Counted from the first letter of the stretch, positions 17,398 to 27,188 are shown. The stretch is DNA of 35,989 nucleotides from Bacteroidales bacterium (GCA_021740425.1 JAIOZV010000011.1:1-35989), one strand, 5' to 3'. The notes: generated by a model from the sequence alone, not told the origin. Program-made: numbers and translations.

Positions 17398-18870
17398 ATG
17401 ATAATTTCAAATCATCTGGCTATTGACCTTGGTGCCGAAAGCGGCAGGGCTGTTTTAGGGAATTTTAACGGATCGCAAATACATTGCGAAGAGATTCACC
17501 GCTTTCCTACAGGCATTCTGAAGCTGTCAGGAAAAAGCCATTGGAACATTTACCGGATCTACGAAGAAATTAAAAACGCCATCTATAAAGCCGGGACAAT
17601 GGTCAACGGAAGGCTCGACACCATTGGCATTGATACATGGGGTGTGGACTACGCACTTTTTGATAACGAGGGTAATATGCTGGGGCTGCCATACAGCTAC
17701 CGCGATAACAGGACAGAACATGCTGTTCTCAAACTCGGAGCACAGCTTGATCTTCGTAAGGTTTATGATCTTACCGGCATTCAACTGCTGCCGCTAAACA
17801 CGCTATTCCAACTTTTCGCTGCTAAACAATCAACCCCCGAAACACTCGCAAAAGCCGCTGATTTGTTATTTATACCTGATGTACTGAATTTTTTCCTTAC
17901 AGGAATAAAAGCAACGGAGTTTACGATGGCCACTACATCGCAACTGTTTAATCCTGCTAAAATGGATTGGGAATGGGAGCTGTTGCAATTGGTTGGCATT
18001 AAACCGGCAATTATGCAAAAAGTGATTGCCCCCTGCACGCCTGTGGGTTTTTTGGATAAAAATACCGGAGGATCAGGTTCATTTTCTGAAACCCTGGTGG
18101 TGGCTCCCGCCACCCACGATACTGCATCGGCTGTTGCGGCCATTCCGGCCTCTGGCAAAGATTGGGCATTCATCAGCACCGGCACCTGGGCACTGGTGGG
18201 CGTGGAGGTAAAAAATCCGGTAATCAATGAGCTGACTTTTCGATACAACATCACCAATGAAGGGGGAATGGAAGGATTCAGGTTACTGAAAAATATGATG
18301 GGTTTGTGGTTGCTGCAGCGTTGCCGTAAAAATTGGGGCGAGGAGGATCATCCATACGAAAAACTTTTAATTATTGCTAATGAAGCGCCGCCGTTCCGTT
18401 TTTTCATCGACCCCGACCACTACAGCTTTTTCAACCCGGATGATATGCCCGCAGCTATCGAAAAATATTGCAGGAACACCGGACAACAACCCCCTGCAAA
18501 TAAAGCCGGTGTGGTACGCGCAATAATCGAAAGTCTTGCATTGAAAACACGCATGATCCTCGATCAGATCGCTGAAGCAACTTCAAAAAATGTTAGAAAA
18601 ATATATCTTACCGGTGGTGGAGTGCATAACAGACTGCTCTGTCAATTCATCGCCAATGCCACCGGTTTGCCCGTCATTTCAACGTTTGCCGAAAGCGCCG
18701 CAATGGGGAACCTGATTGGTCAGTTGATTGCAGTTGGCAGATTGAAAAACCTTGAAGAAGCCAGAGCGCTGCCCAAAAAGCAGTTTGAATCTGCTGAATA
18801 CAGTCCACAGCAAACCGAAGACTGGTATGATAGCTATGAAAGATTTAAATCATTAATCAACAAAGAATAA
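17398..18870 (+). CDS. rhaB: Rhamnulokinase
   Basis: RhaB phosphorylates L-rhamnulose with ATP to L-rhamnulose-1-phosphate, the second step of rhamnose breakdown. It belongs to the FGGY sugar-kinase family. Starting at the ATG of MIISNHLAIDLG (17398) gives 490 residues, the usual length; the frame is open 29 codons further upstream (17311), but those encode a Phe-rich stretch unlike the family. Seen: LAIDLGAESGRAVLG (phosphate 1), IGIDTWGVDYALFD, SYRDNRTE, IPDVLNFFLTG, ISTGTWALVGVEV (phosphate 2), and LTGGGVHNRLLCQFIANATG (adenosine). It is the first structural gene of the rha cluster; rhaA follows 15 bp after its stop. Confidence 0.93.
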   Translation: MIISNHLAIDLGAESGRAVLGNFNGSQIHCEEIHRFPTGILKLSGKSHWNIYRIYEEIKNAIYKAGTMVNGRLDTIGIDTWGVDYALFDNEGNMLGLPYSYRDNRTEHAVLKLGAQLDLRKVYDLTGIQLLPLNTLFQLFAAKQSTPETLAKAADLLFIPDVLNFFLTGIKATEFTMATTSQLFNPAKMDWEWELLQLVGIKPAIMQKVIAPCTPVGFLDKNTGGSGSFSETLVVAPATHDTASAVAAIPASGKDWAFISTGTWALVGVEVKNPVINELTFRYNITNEGGMEGFRLLKNMMGLWLLQRCRKNWGEEDHPYEKLLIIANEAPPFRFFIDPDHYSFFNPDDMPAAIEKYCRNTGQQPPANKAGVVRAIIESLALKTRMILDQIAEATSKNVRKIYLTGGGVHNRLLCQFIANATGLPVISTFAESAAMGNLIGQLIAVGRLKNLEEARALPKKQFESAEYSPQQTEDWYDSYERFKSLINKE

Positions 18871-18885
18871 AACCAAAGTATTTGT

Positions 18886-20136
18886 ATGGAAAATACCTCA
18901 ACACGTTACAATGACGCCAAAGCACGTTATGCTGAACTGGGTGTGGATACAGATGAAGCAGTTAAAATACTGGAGACGATTGCAATCTCTATACACTGCT
19001 GGCAGGCTGATGATGTTACCGGTTTTGAGAATTCTGGCGATGCCCTCAGCGGTGGCATCCAGGTTACCGGAAATTACCCGGGCAAAGCAAGAAACATGGA
19101 TGAACTCCGATTGGACATCCTGAAAGCCATGTCGCTCATACCGGGTAACCACCGGTTGAGCCTGCATGAAACCTATGGCGATTTTCAGGGACAAAAAGTG
19201 GATCGCAACGAAGTTGAACCTGCTCACTTTCAAAGCTGGATGGACTGGGGCAAAGCCAACAACATCAGGCTTGATTTCAACTCCACCTCCTTTTCACACC
19301 CCAAAAGCGGTAATCTCACCCTCTCTCATCCCAATAAAGAAATCCGCAATTTCTGGATTGACCACACCAAACGCTGTCGTGCCATCAGCAATGAGATGGG
19401 AAGGCAACAAGGCGACCCGTGCATGATGAACCTATGGATTCATGATGGTTCAAAAGAGGTTCCCGCAAACCGTCTTCGTTATCGGGTACTGTTGAAGGCA
19501 TCGTTGGATGAAATTTTTTCGATTGAATACAAACACATGAAAGACAGTATCGAAGCCAAACTTTTCGGCATCGGGCTGGAAAGCTACACAGTGGGATCCT
19601 ACGATTTTTACCTGGGTTATGGTGTCAAAAACAACAAGATCGTAACCCTCGACACCGGCCATTTTCACCCGACTGAAAGTATAGCCGATAAAATATCCTC
19701 ATTATTACTTTTCACACCTGAGATCATGCTGCACGTGAGCCGCCCCATTCGCTGGGACAGCGACCATGTGGTGGTGCTTAATGACGACCTGACCGACCTC
19801 ACCCGCGAGATCATCCGTTGCAATGCACTTGATCGCATCCACATCGGCCTCGACTATTTCGATGCCACCATCAACCGCATCGGCGCCTATGTGATTGGAA
19901 CACGAGCCACGCAAAAAGCATTACTCCTGGCGTTACTCGAACCTGCCGCAACACTAATAAAATACGAAGACGAAGACAGGCTGTTTGAGCGGCTGGCACT
20001 TCAGGAGGAGATGAAAGCAATGCCCTGGCAGGCAGTGTATGACTATTTTTGTTTGAAAAATGATGTCCCAACCGGTGCAGGGTTCATCAGTGAAATTCAG
20101 CAATATGAAAAAAAGGTTACAGGTAAACGAACTTAG
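18886..20136 (+). CDS. rhaA: L-rhamnose isomerase
   Basis: RhaA interconverts L-rhamnose and L-rhamnulose in the cytoplasm and needs divalent metal ions. The 416-residue length is close to the 419 of E. coli. Family segments are all present: VDTDEAVKILETIAISIHCWQADDV at the start, GNYPGKARNMDELR, RLSLHETYGDF, LDFNSTSFSHPKSGNLTLSHP, LWIHDGSKEVPANR, SYTVGSYDFYLGYG, DTGHFHPTESIADK (metal ligands) and HVSRPIRWDSDHVV. The ATG at 18886 is 15 bp after rhaB; rhaT starts 12 bp after its stop, so translation is probably coupled. Confidence 0.95.
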   Translation: MENTSTRYNDAKARYAELGVDTDEAVKILETIAISIHCWQADDVTGFENSGDALSGGIQVTGNYPGKARNMDELRLDILKAMSLIPGNHRLSLHETYGDFQGQKVDRNEVEPAHFQSWMDWGKANNIRLDFNSTSFSHPKSGNLTLSHPNKEIRNFWIDHTKRCRAISNEMGRQQGDPCMMNLWIHDGSKEVPANRLRYRVLLKASLDEIFSIEYKHMKDSIEAKLFGIGLESYTVGSYDFYLGYGVKNNKIVTLDTGHFHPTESIADKISSLLLFTPEIMLHVSRPIRWDSDHVVVLNDDLTDLTREIIRCNALDRIHIGLDYFDATINRIGAYVIGTRATQKALLLALLEPAATLIKYEDEDRLFERLALQEEMKAMPWQAVYDYFCLKNDVPTGAGFISEIQQYEKKVTGKRT

Positions 20137-20148
20137 ACAGATACAATT

Positions 20149-21168
20149 ATGAATACGCTGATAGGCTTATTGATCATTTCCGTTGGCAGTTTTGGGCAGT
20201 CGAGTTCCTACGTGCCCATCAACAAGATAAAGCAGTGGTCATGGGAGAGTTTTTGGCTTACACAGGGAATTTTTGCCTGGCTTGTTTTTCCGTTTTTGGG
20301 TGCGCTTCTGGCAGTTCCCTCAGGCAGCAGTCTTGGCGCTATCCTCGCCCTTGATGCTTCTGCATCGCTCAGAGCCATGTTTTTCGGGATGTTGTGGGGT
20401 GTGGGCGGATTAACATTCGGGCTAAGTATGCGCTATCTTGGTATCGCTATGGGGCAGTCGGTGGCACTGGGAACCTGCTCGGCTTTCGGAACGCTAATTC
20501 CAGCCATGCTGGCAGGAACCGATTTGTTTCGTGGCAACGGGTTGATCCTGTTAATCGGTGTGAGCATTGCGCTGGCAGGCATTGTCATAATCGGATTTGC
20601 AGGCAGTTTGCGCACATCAGAGATGAGCCAGGAGGATCAACGCAAGGCGGTAAAAGATTTTGCCCTCACCAAAGGCTTGTTCGTTGCGCTGCTGGCCGGT
20701 GTGATGAGCGCATGCTTTGCGCTCGGCCTTGATGCTGGCAGACCGCTATTTATCGAAGGAGCCAGTGAATTGTTCCGCACTTTACCAGCCACTCTGATGA
20801 TCACCTTCGGTGGATTCATCACCAATGCAGCATTTTGCCTTTCACAAAACAGTAAAAATAAAACCTTTGGTGATTACCGAAAAAAAGCCGTGTGGGTAAA
20901 CAACCTTCTGTTTTGCATGCTGGCAGGCGGACTGTGGTATTCGCAGTTTTTCGGCTACAGCATCGGCATCAGCTTCCTGGAACCCGGCAGCGTGATGATG
21001 GCCTTCACGTGGAGTATCCTTATGACACTGAACATACTTTTCAGCAATTTTTGGGGAATTGTACTCAAAGAATGGAAAGGCGTGTCGCGAAAAACCCGCA
21101 TTATACTGATTGCCGGACTAGCCATACTGGTGTTTTCACTGATATTTCCAGAATTGTTTAAAAGCTAA
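20149..21168 (+). CDS. rhaT: L-rhamnose/H+ symporter
   Basis: RhaT imports L-rhamnose across the inner membrane with protons. The 339-residue protein has about ten hydrophobic segments, as in E. coli RhaT (344). It has an N-terminal GSFGQSSSYVPINKIKQWSWESFWLTQGIFAWLVFPF block, the MLWGVGGLTFGLSMRYLGIAMGQSVALG segment, a basic loop around MSQEDQRKAVKDFALTKG, and MAFTWSILMTLNILFSNFWGIVLKEWKG near the end, all typical. It is co-oriented and closely spaced after rhaA. A 449-bp interval holding a gene remnant lies between it and rhaD. Confidence 0.93.
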   Translation: MNTLIGLLIISVGSFGQSSSYVPINKIKQWSWESFWLTQGIFAWLVFPFLGALLAVPSGSSLGAILALDASASLRAMFFGMLWGVGGLTFGLSMRYLGIAMGQSVALGTCSAFGTLIPAMLAGTDLFRGNGLILLIGVSIALAGIVIIGFAGSLRTSEMSQEDQRKAVKDFALTKGLFVALLAGVMSACFALGLDAGRPLFIEGASELFRTLPATLMITFGGFITNAAFCLSQNSKNKTFGDYRKKAVWVNNLLFCMLAGGLWYSQFFGYSIGISFLEPGSVMMAFTWSILMTLNILFSNFWGIVLKEWKGVSRKTRIILIAGLAILVFSLIFPELFKS

Positions 21169-21220
21169 AATACCACAGGCAATGCCATGCTTTTTTTGGT
21201 AAATTGAATATTTTTGATAA

Positions 21221-21541
21221 ATGACAACTTTGGATAAAACATACATCGAATTTTTTGCCGACATCAGGCGGCAGATCAGGGAAGCGCGTTTCCGGGCGCT
21301 GCATTTGGTGAATAAAGAAAAAATCCCCCTTTACCGGAACATCGGCAAAACAATTTATTACCAACAACAATATGGCTGGGGTAAAAGCATCGTGGAATTG
21401 TTGGCTGCAGAACTACAAAAAGAGTTTGTGGGGAATGACGGGTTTTCGTTACGTAAACTGTGGTAAATGCGCAACATGTATGACCCGTATTTGGAAAGCA
21501 AGGTAATTCTGCAACCATTGGTTGCAGAAATTCCTTCGGAA
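21221..21541 (+). pseudogene. DUF1016 (YhcG-type) N-terminal domain remnant
   Basis: The open frame from the ATG at 21221 encodes 81 residues that fit the DUF1016 N-terminal domain of YhcG-like PDDEXK-nuclease proteins: YIEFFADIRRQIREARFRALHLVNKE, LYRNIGKTIYYQQQYGWGKSIVELLAAELQKEF and GFSLRKLW. A TAA at 21464-21466 then interrupts the frame. The following codons continue in register with MRNMYDPYLES and LQPLVAEI, and the stop falls where the family usually has an aromatic (LW-Y-MRQFY). Similarity ends near 21535; the nuclease half is absent. The sequence is a degraded, probably transferred gene dropped into the rha operon. Confidence 0.75.
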
Positions 21542-21617
21542 ACAATCCACGAAAATCAGCACAAATCCCCCGAAGGGTTGGGGGAAGCTTGTCATCAGCG
21601 TTCAAATAAAAAACAGT

Positions 21618-22442
21618 ATGAAAAATAAAAACTTTAACAGTATCTCTGAAGAACTAAAACGCATCGCCGAAGTCGCCGGTTTCCTTTGGCAGCGTGGCTG
21701 GGCGGAAGCCAACGGCGGCAATATTTCCGTAAACCTGACCCATCTCACAGATTCCTCAGTGCAGGAATTTCACCAATCGAAAAAAACCACCATTTTGGAG
21801 GAGCCGCTTACCGGATTACCAGGCAATCTCTTTTATGTTACCGGTGCTGGGAAGCGGATGCGTGATGTGGCAAAATCACCACTTGACTTTGGTGCAATTA
21901 TCAAAATTAATGATGATGGGATAAGCTATGAGATTGTCTCGGAAAAATTCATAAAGCCCACATCTGAGCTGCCATCACACCTGAGCATTCACAACTTCCT
22001 CAAGGCACAAGGCAAGCACAAAAGCGTGGTACTCCACACCCACCCCACCGAACTGATTGCACTCACCCACTGCAAGCCATTCGGTAATGCAGAAAAACTT
22101 TCGCGCATGTTGTGGAGCATGATTCCCGAAACAATTGTTTTGGTGCCGCGCGGGCTGGGGATTGTACCATATATACTCACCGGCACAACACAACTGGCCA
22201 ACGAAACAATCCGTCACCTTGAAAACCATGATGTGGTGATGTGGGAAAAACATGGGATTTTGGCTGTTGGTGAGGATATTGGGTATTGTTTCGATCTGAT
22301 TGATACCCTGTCGAAATCGGCAAATATTTACCTTGCAGCAAAAACGGCCGGATTCGAACCACAAGGGCTTAACAATGAACAGTTAAAGGGCTTAGTGGAG
22401 AAATTTAACTTACCACCGAACAAGTTTTTAAACCTATTGTAA
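21618..22442 (+). CDS. rhaD: Rhamnulose-1-phosphate aldolase
   Basis: RhaD splits L-rhamnulose-1-phosphate to dihydroxyacetone phosphate and L-lactaldehyde. It is a zinc class II aldolase. From the ATG at 21618 (MKNKNFNS) the protein has 274 residues, equal to E. coli RhaD; the same frame is open 32 codons upstream (21522), but that part overlaps the DUF1016 remnant and is not family-like. Seen: FLWQRGWAEANGGNISVNLT, NLFYVTGAGKRMRDV, TSELPSHLSIHNFL (Glu in the catalytic loop), VVLHTHPTELIALTH (two Zn His) and VVMWEKHGILAVG (third Zn His). It should act downstream of rhaB although the remnant separates it from rhaT. Confidence 0.93.
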   Translation: MKNKNFNSISEELKRIAEVAGFLWQRGWAEANGGNISVNLTHLTDSSVQEFHQSKKTTILEEPLTGLPGNLFYVTGAGKRMRDVAKSPLDFGAIIKINDDGISYEIVSEKFIKPTSELPSHLSIHNFLKAQGKHKSVVLHTHPTELIALTHCKPFGNAEKLSRMLWSMIPETIVLVPRGLGIVPYILTGTTQLANETIRHLENHDVVMWEKHGILAVGEDIGYCFDLIDTLSKSANIYLAAKTAGFEPQGLNNEQLKGLVEKFNLPPNKFLNLL

Positions 22443-22452
22443 ACTAAAAGCC

Positions 22453-22824
22453 ATGAAAATCATCTCATCCAAAAACATCCCCCCTGCCAACGGACATTAC
22501 TCACCATGCATTGAGCACAATGACACACTCTACATTTCGGGGCAGTTGCCGGTTGATCCTGCTACAAAGCAAATCCCCGAGGGCATCGAAGCGCAAACAA
22601 AACTGGTGCTTGAAAAAATTGGTCTGATCCTCACCGAAGCCGGAAGCTCACTGGAGAAAGTGATCCAAATGCGGATTTACATTTCCAACATTGAACTGTG
22701 GGACGAAGTGAACGAGGTTTACACACAGTTTTTCGGAGCTCACAAACCGGTGCGCTGCGTGGTGCCGGTTGGCAAACTTCACTATGGCTGCCTGATTGAA
22801 GCAGAGTGTGTGGCTCATATTTAA
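22453..22824 (+). CDS. RidA-family (YjgF) imine/enamine deaminase
   Basis: The 123-residue protein is a complete RidA-like trimeric enzyme, which hydrolyses reactive enamine/imine intermediates from amino-acid metabolism and protects PLP enzymes. Motifs: NIPPANGHYSPCIEHNDTLYISGQLPVDP at the N-terminus, the long middle helix region VLEKIGLILTEAGSSLEKVIQMRIYI, and KPVRCVVPVGKLHYGCLIEAECVAHI at the end. R101 and E116 correspond in spacing to Arg105 and Glu120 of E. coli RidA. It starts 10 bp after rhaD and ends 10 bp before the GH43 start, so it is probably part of the same transcript. A deaminase is not expected in a rhamnose operon; its substrate here is unknown. Confidence 0.9.
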   Translation: MKIISSKNIPPANGHYSPCIEHNDTLYISGQLPVDPATKQIPEGIEAQTKLVLEKIGLILTEAGSSLEKVIQMRIYISNIELWDEVNEVYTQFFGAHKPVRCVVPVGKLHYGCLIEAECVAHI

Positions 22825-22834
22825 AAGCTCAAAA

Positions 22835-24160
22835 ATGAAAAAACCGCTCACAATAATTCTATCCGTTTTGACAACAATAGTGTCATCCGCACAAAACCCC
22901 ATCTCCCCTCCCGGTGTTTACATCGCCGACCCTACAGCCCGTGTCTGGAATGACGGACGACTCTATATTTACGGTTCGGTGGATGAGAGTTGCGATTATT
23001 ATTGCTCCCACCGCCATCATGCGCTGGTAACCGATGATATGCTGAACTGGCAGTTGGTGGAGGACATTTTTACATCAAAAGGCGAAGGTGATGGCGTGCC
23101 TTACAACGAAACAGTTCTTTTTGCGCCATCAGCAGCTTACAAAGGCGGCATCTATTATATGTATTATTGCCAGCCCGACCGAGAATTTGCCGAAGGTGTG
23201 GCCGCCTCAGCAAGTCCAACAGGACCATTTACCGGCGGCGTGCCCATCGACCTGAAAGGTTACAACCAAATTGATCCGGACGTCTTTATTGATGATGATG
23301 GCACAGCTTATTATCTCTGGGGACAGTTCACCTTGAAAATGGCTGTAATGAAACCCAACATGACGGAGCTCAGGATGGAAACCGTCAAAGACAGCATCCT
23401 GACTGAAGGCGGACATCATTTTCATGAAGGCGCTTTCATGGCTAAAATCAATAACCTTTATTACCTGGTTTATGCTGATATCAGCCGCGGTGATATTCCT
23501 GCCTGTCTGGGTTATGCCACTTCAAAATCTCCTTTCGGCCCTTACGAATACAGAGGCGTGATTATTGACAATAACCACTGTAACCCGCGCAACTGGAACA
23601 ACCACGGCTCCATCGCCGAATTCAACGGGCAGTGGTATGTGTTTTACCATCGCTCAACCCACGGTTGCAACAAATTGCGCAAAGCCTGCGTGGAACCGAT
23701 CACAATCCTGCCCGATGGCTCAATCCCTGAAGTGGAAATGACCTCCCAGGGTGCAGGACCTCCCTTAAAAGCCACCGTGCAAATCGAAGCCGAATGGGCC
23801 TGCATCCTCAACGGTAATTTGAGAATTGAGCAGTTTGAGCCAGACAACGAGCAGCTCACCAAAATTTTTAGCGGCGACAAAGCAGCCTGGAAATACATTG
23901 ATTTTGGCGATGGCGTGGATAGCATCACCATCAGGATAAAACCCGGAGATAAGGGTGGAAAAATGGTGATTTCGCCCGACAAGCCATGGCATCAGCGCCT
24001 GGCATTGATCAAAATTAGTCCGGAGGCTAACGGTGAATGGCAAACCCATACTTTTCCTGTGGAATCAGCCACCGGCGTTCATGCACTCTGGATGCACTTT
24101 TACGGCGAAGATGGGGAGATGGTGGAAGTGGACTGGTTTTCATTCAGCAGGGTTGAATAA
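22835..24160 (+). CDS. Secreted GH43 glycosidase with C-terminal CBM6
   Basis: The ATG at 22835 (MKKPLTIILSV), rather than the upstream in-frame ATG at 22796 inside ridA, gives 441 residues with a clear signal peptide ending around SSAQ. The GH43 five-bladed propeller runs to about residue 310: D32 in IADPTARVWNDGRLYIYGS is the probable general base, D147 in QIDPDVFIDDDG the pKa modulator, and E198 in HFHEGAFMAKINNLYYLVYAD the general acid. FAPSAAYKGGIYYMYY also matches the fold. Residues about 325-440 look like a CBM6 (VQIEAEWA, KYIDFGDGVDSITIRIKPG, EVDWFSF). GH43 enzymes release arabinose or xylose from plant polysaccharides. Placement between rha and xyl genes suggests it supplies pentose; specificity is not determined. 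Confidence 0.85.
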   Translation: MKKPLTIILSVLTTIVSSAQNPISPPGVYIADPTARVWNDGRLYIYGSVDESCDYYCSHRHHALVTDDMLNWQLVEDIFTSKGEGDGVPYNETVLFAPSAAYKGGIYYMYYCQPDREFAEGVAASASPTGPFTGGVPIDLKGYNQIDPDVFIDDDGTAYYLWGQFTLKMAVMKPNMTELRMETVKDSILTEGGHHFHEGAFMAKINNLYYLVYADISRGDIPACLGYATSKSPFGPYEYRGVIIDNNHCNPRNWNNHGSIAEFNGQWYVFYHRSTHGCNKLRKACVEPITILPDGSIPEVEMTSQGAGPPLKATVQIEAEWACILNGNLRIEQFEPDNEQLTKIFSGDKAAWKYIDFGDGVDSITIRIKPGDKGGKMVISPDKPWHQRLALIKISPEANGEWQTHTFPVESATGVHALWMHFYGEDGEMVEVDWFSFSRVE

Positions 24161-24382
24161 TTAATACATAACAAAGCACAAATCTCAATAAACAAAAGAC
24201 AAATAAACCGTAATGACCAACAACCAAATTTTTAAATCCATTCAGGCAACTGCCCGATTTAATTGTAATTAGCGTTATTATGAATCTATATGAAATTTTG
24301 GATTATAAAATTTTGATTTGGTTTTTGAAATTTATTTATCATCAGTTGGAACATCAAATGTTAATCCAAAAATATTGACCTT
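24161..24382. promoter_or_regulatory. AT-rich interval before xylB
   Basis: No gene is seen in these 222 bp. AAATTTT at 24293-24299 and AAAATTT at 24307-24313 form a 7-bp inverted repeat with a 7-nt spacer, a possible operator. No exact TAnnTTTG box was found, so whether xylB has its own promoter or is read from the GH43 transcript is open. Confidence 0.3.
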
Positions 24383-25864
24383 ATGTTCACCCTCGGATTA
24401 GACCTCGGCAGCTCATCCATCAAAGCATCGGTGCTGGAAGTGGAGAGTGGTAAATGCGTTGGATCAGCCACATTTCCCGGGCATGAGATGGAGATCATGA
24501 CTCCTGAGTCGGGACAGGCAGAGCAACATCCCGAAACCTGGTGGGTTTTTACCAGACGAGCCATCGACAAAGCAATAAAAGCAGGCAGAATCTCTGGAAA
24601 AAAGATCACCGCCATTGGGATCGCTTATCAGATGCATGGCTTGGTAGCAGTTGACAAAACCCTTGAGCCGGTGAGGCCTGCCATCATTTGGTGCGACAGC
24701 CGCGCAGTGGAAACCGGCAATCGCCTTTTTCGTAATGCCGGCGAGGAAAAATGCCTGTCACGTCTGCTCAACTCACCTGCAAATTTCACATTTTCAAAAC
24801 TGGTGTGGGTGAAAGAACATGAACCGGAGGTTTTCAAAAAAATCCACCGAATCATGCTTCCCGGCGATTTTATAGCAATGAAATTAACAGGCGAAGTAAA
24901 AACAACCGCTTCAGGACTTTCCGAAGGAATCATGTGGGATTTCAGGGATAATAAGCCCGCGGAGTTTTTGTTCGAAGCAGGTGATATTGACCGATCCCTT
25001 GTGGCTGATATTGTTCCTGCTTTTGGTGAGCAGGGATATTTATTAAAAACGATTGCTGATGAACTTGGATTGCAGGCCGGCATCCCCGTGACTTACCGTG
25101 CCGGCGACCAGCCCAATAATGCCTTCTCGCTGAATGTGCTCAGCCCCGGCGAAATTGCTGCCACTGCCGGAACATCCGGTGTTGTTTATGGCGTAACCAA
25201 CAAAGAAAACTATGACCCGCAACAGCGGGTAAACACATTTGCCCATGTGAACCACACCTCCGAAAATCCGCATTACGGCGTACTGCTCTGCATCAACGGA
25301 ACAGGAATCTCAAATAGTTGGATCAGGAAAATCAGTGGTGCCGACGGATTTGAACAGATGAACCAACGGGCTTCAACCATTGCACCCGGTTCTGATGGCC
25401 TTATCTTCATTCCTTTTGGGAATGGTGCCGAGCGCATGCTGGGCAACCGCAATCCGGGAGCCGCCTTCTTCAACATTGACCTGAACCTCCACGGCCGGGC
25501 ACATCTTTACCGCGCTGTTCAGGAGGGCATTGCCTGTGCTTTCAGGTACGGGATGGAGATCTTACAGCAGGGTGGCATCACCCGGAAAGTGATCAGAGCC
25601 GGCAACGCCAATATGTTCCTTAGCGGCCTGTTTTGCCAAACGCTCGCCACCATCTCCGGCGCTGAAATACAACTCTACGACACCGACGGAGCACTGGGAG
25701 CTGCCAGAGGTGCTGCTTTGGGTGCAGGATTTTATCAAAACCCCCGGCACTGTTTCAGTACAATGAAAATGCTGAAGGTGTTTCAACCCCAAATTGAATT
25801 AAAAAACCAACTTGATGAGGTGTTTGATAAATGGAATATTCATTTAAAAAAGATATTAACATGA
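24383..25864 (+). CDS. xylB: Xylulokinase
   Basis: XylB phosphorylates D-xylulose to D-xylulose-5-phosphate for the pentose phosphate pathway. The 493-residue FGGY kinase shows [23 protein letters not shown] (phosphate 1), [27 protein letters not shown], a [13 protein letters not shown] stretch, [58 protein letters not shown] (phosphate 2), and [25 protein letters not shown] (adenosine). Its TGA overlaps the ATG of xylA by 4 nt (ATGA), so the two are translationally coupled. Confidence 0.93.
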   Translation: MFTLGLDLGSSSIKASVLEVESGKCVGSATFPGHEMEIMTPESGQAEQHPETWWVFTRRAIDKAIKAGRISGKKITAIGIAYQMHGLVAVDKTLEPVRPAIIWCDSRAVETGNRLFRNAGEEKCLSRLLNSPANFTFSKLVWVKEHEPEVFKKIHRIMLPGDFIAMKLTGEVKTTASGLSEGIMWDFRDNKPAEFLFEAGDIDRSLVADIVPAFGEQGYLLKTIADELGLQAGIPVTYRAGDQPNNAFSLNVLSPGEIAATAGTSGVVYGVTNKENYDPQQRVNTFAHVNHTSENPHYGVLLCINGTGISNSWIRKISGADGFEQMNQRASTIAPGSDGLIFIPFGNGAERMLGNRNPGAAFFNIDLNLHGRAHLYRAVQEGIACAFRYGMEILQQGGITRKVIRAGNANMFLSGLFCQTLATISGAEIQLYDTDGALGAARGAALGAGFYQNPRHCFSTMKMLKVFQPQIELKNQLDEVFDKWNIHLKKILT

Positions 25865-27186
25865 GTACTTTCAAAGGAAGAAAAACCTGGTTCAACGGAA
25901 TCGGAAAAATTATTTATGAAGGCCCGGAATCAAAGAATCCGCTGGCCTTTAGGTGGTACGACGAAAATCGTTTGGTTGGCGAAAAAACCCTGAAAGATCA
26001 CCTGCGTTATGCCGTTGCCTACTGGCACTCGTTCTGTGGTGCGGGTGAAGATCCGTTCGGGCCGGGAACGCGCGTGTTTCAGTGGGATAATGTGCCCGAC
26101 CCGCTCGACCGCGCCAAAAACAGGCTGGACGCCGCTTTTGAGTTTATCACCAAACTCGGCGTACCCTATTACTGTTTTCACGACACCGACCTGGTTGGTG
26201 ATGGGAGCGTGTTTGAGATCGAAAAACGGCTTGAAAAGATCGTTCCCGAAGCCAAAGTCCTCCAGGAACAAACCGGTGTGAAACTGCTCTGGGGAACAGC
26301 CAACGTCTTCAGCAACCCACGTTATATGAACGGTGCAGCCACAAACCCAGATTTTTTGGTGCTAACCAATGCTGCCGTGCAGGTGAAAAACGCCATCGAA
26401 GCCACCATCGAACTGGGCGGATCAAATTACGTGTTTTGGGGTGGCAGGGAAGGGTACCTCTCACTGCACAATACCGATACCAAAAAGGAGGTTGAACACC
26501 TGGCGATGTTCCTCACGCTGGCCAGAGATCATGGACGGAAAAAGGGATTTGACGGAACCTATCTCATCGAGCCTAAACCGATGGAACCAACAAAGCACCA
26601 GTATGACCATGATGCCTCCACCGTGATCGGCTTCCTGCGTCATTTCGGACTGGATAAGGATTTCAAACTTAACATTGAGGTGAACCACGCCACACTGGCC
26701 GGCCATACCTTCGCGCACGAGATCAGGATGGCGGCTGACGCCGGACTCTTCGGCTCGGTGGATGCCAACAAAGGTGATTATCAAAACGGATGGGATACCG
26801 ACGAGTTCCCTACGAACATCTACGAAGTCACCGAAGCCATGCTCGAAATCCTGCAGGCCGGAGGGTTCACCAACGGCGGTATCAACTTCGACGCCAAGCT
26901 GCGGCGCAACAGCACCGACCCCGAAGATCTGTTTATTGCTCACATTTCGGGTATGGATACTTTCGCGCGGGCGCTTATCATCGCTGACAAAATAATGAAA
27001 GAAAGCGACTACCTGAAAATGAAAAAGGAGCGTTACGCCTGTTTTGAAAATGGCATGGGAAAGTTGTTTGAACAGGGAAAGCTTTCACTGGAAGGGCTCA
27101 GGGATTTTGCCTTCAAAGGTGGTGAACCGGAAATGAAAAGTGGCAAACAGGAGATGCTCGAGCAGTTGATTGGGTGGTATATTTGA
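25861..27186 (+). CDS. xylA: Xylose isomerase
   Basis: XylA converts D-xylose to D-xylulose in the cytoplasm, using two Mg/Mn ions. Choosing the ATG at 25861 ([11 protein letters not shown]) over the in-frame ATG at 25831 inside xylB gives 441 residues, normal for the class II family. Seen: FCFH-type [13 protein letters not shown] with H107 and D110 (ring opening), [30 protein letters not shown] (metal Glu), [17 protein letters not shown] (metal Glu and His), [19 protein letters not shown] (metal Asp cluster). The start overlaps the xylB stop. A minisatellite begins three bases after its stop. Confidence 0.96.
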   Translation: MSTFKGRKTWFNGIGKIIYEGPESKNPLAFRWYDENRLVGEKTLKDHLRYAVAYWHSFCGAGEDPFGPGTRVFQWDNVPDPLDRAKNRLDAAFEFITKLGVPYYCFHDTDLVGDGSVFEIEKRLEKIVPEAKVLQEQTGVKLLWGTANVFSNPRYMNGAATNPDFLVLTNAAVQVKNAIEATIELGGSNYVFWGGREGYLSLHNTDTKKEVEHLAMFLTLARDHGRKKGFDGTYLIEPKPMEPTKHQYDHDASTVIGFLRHFGLDKDFKLNIEVNHATLAGHTFAHEIRMAADAGLFGSVDANKGDYQNGWDTDEFPTNIYEVTEAMLEILQAGGFTNGGINFDAKLRRNSTDPEDLFIAHISGMDTFARALIIADKIMKESDYLKMKKERYACFENGMGKLFEQGKLSLEGLRDFAFKGGEPEMKSGKQEMLEQLIGWYI

Positions 27187-27188
27187 GA

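Noticed and set aside
21522..21617. Upstream start for rhaD
   Set aside because: The extra 32 residues overlap the DUF1016 remnant in another frame and are not RhaD-like; the ATG at 21618 gives exactly 274 residues.
22796..22834. Upstream GH43 start inside the ridA 3' end
   Set aside because: It places 13 polar residues before a clear signal peptide; the ATG at 22835 is better.
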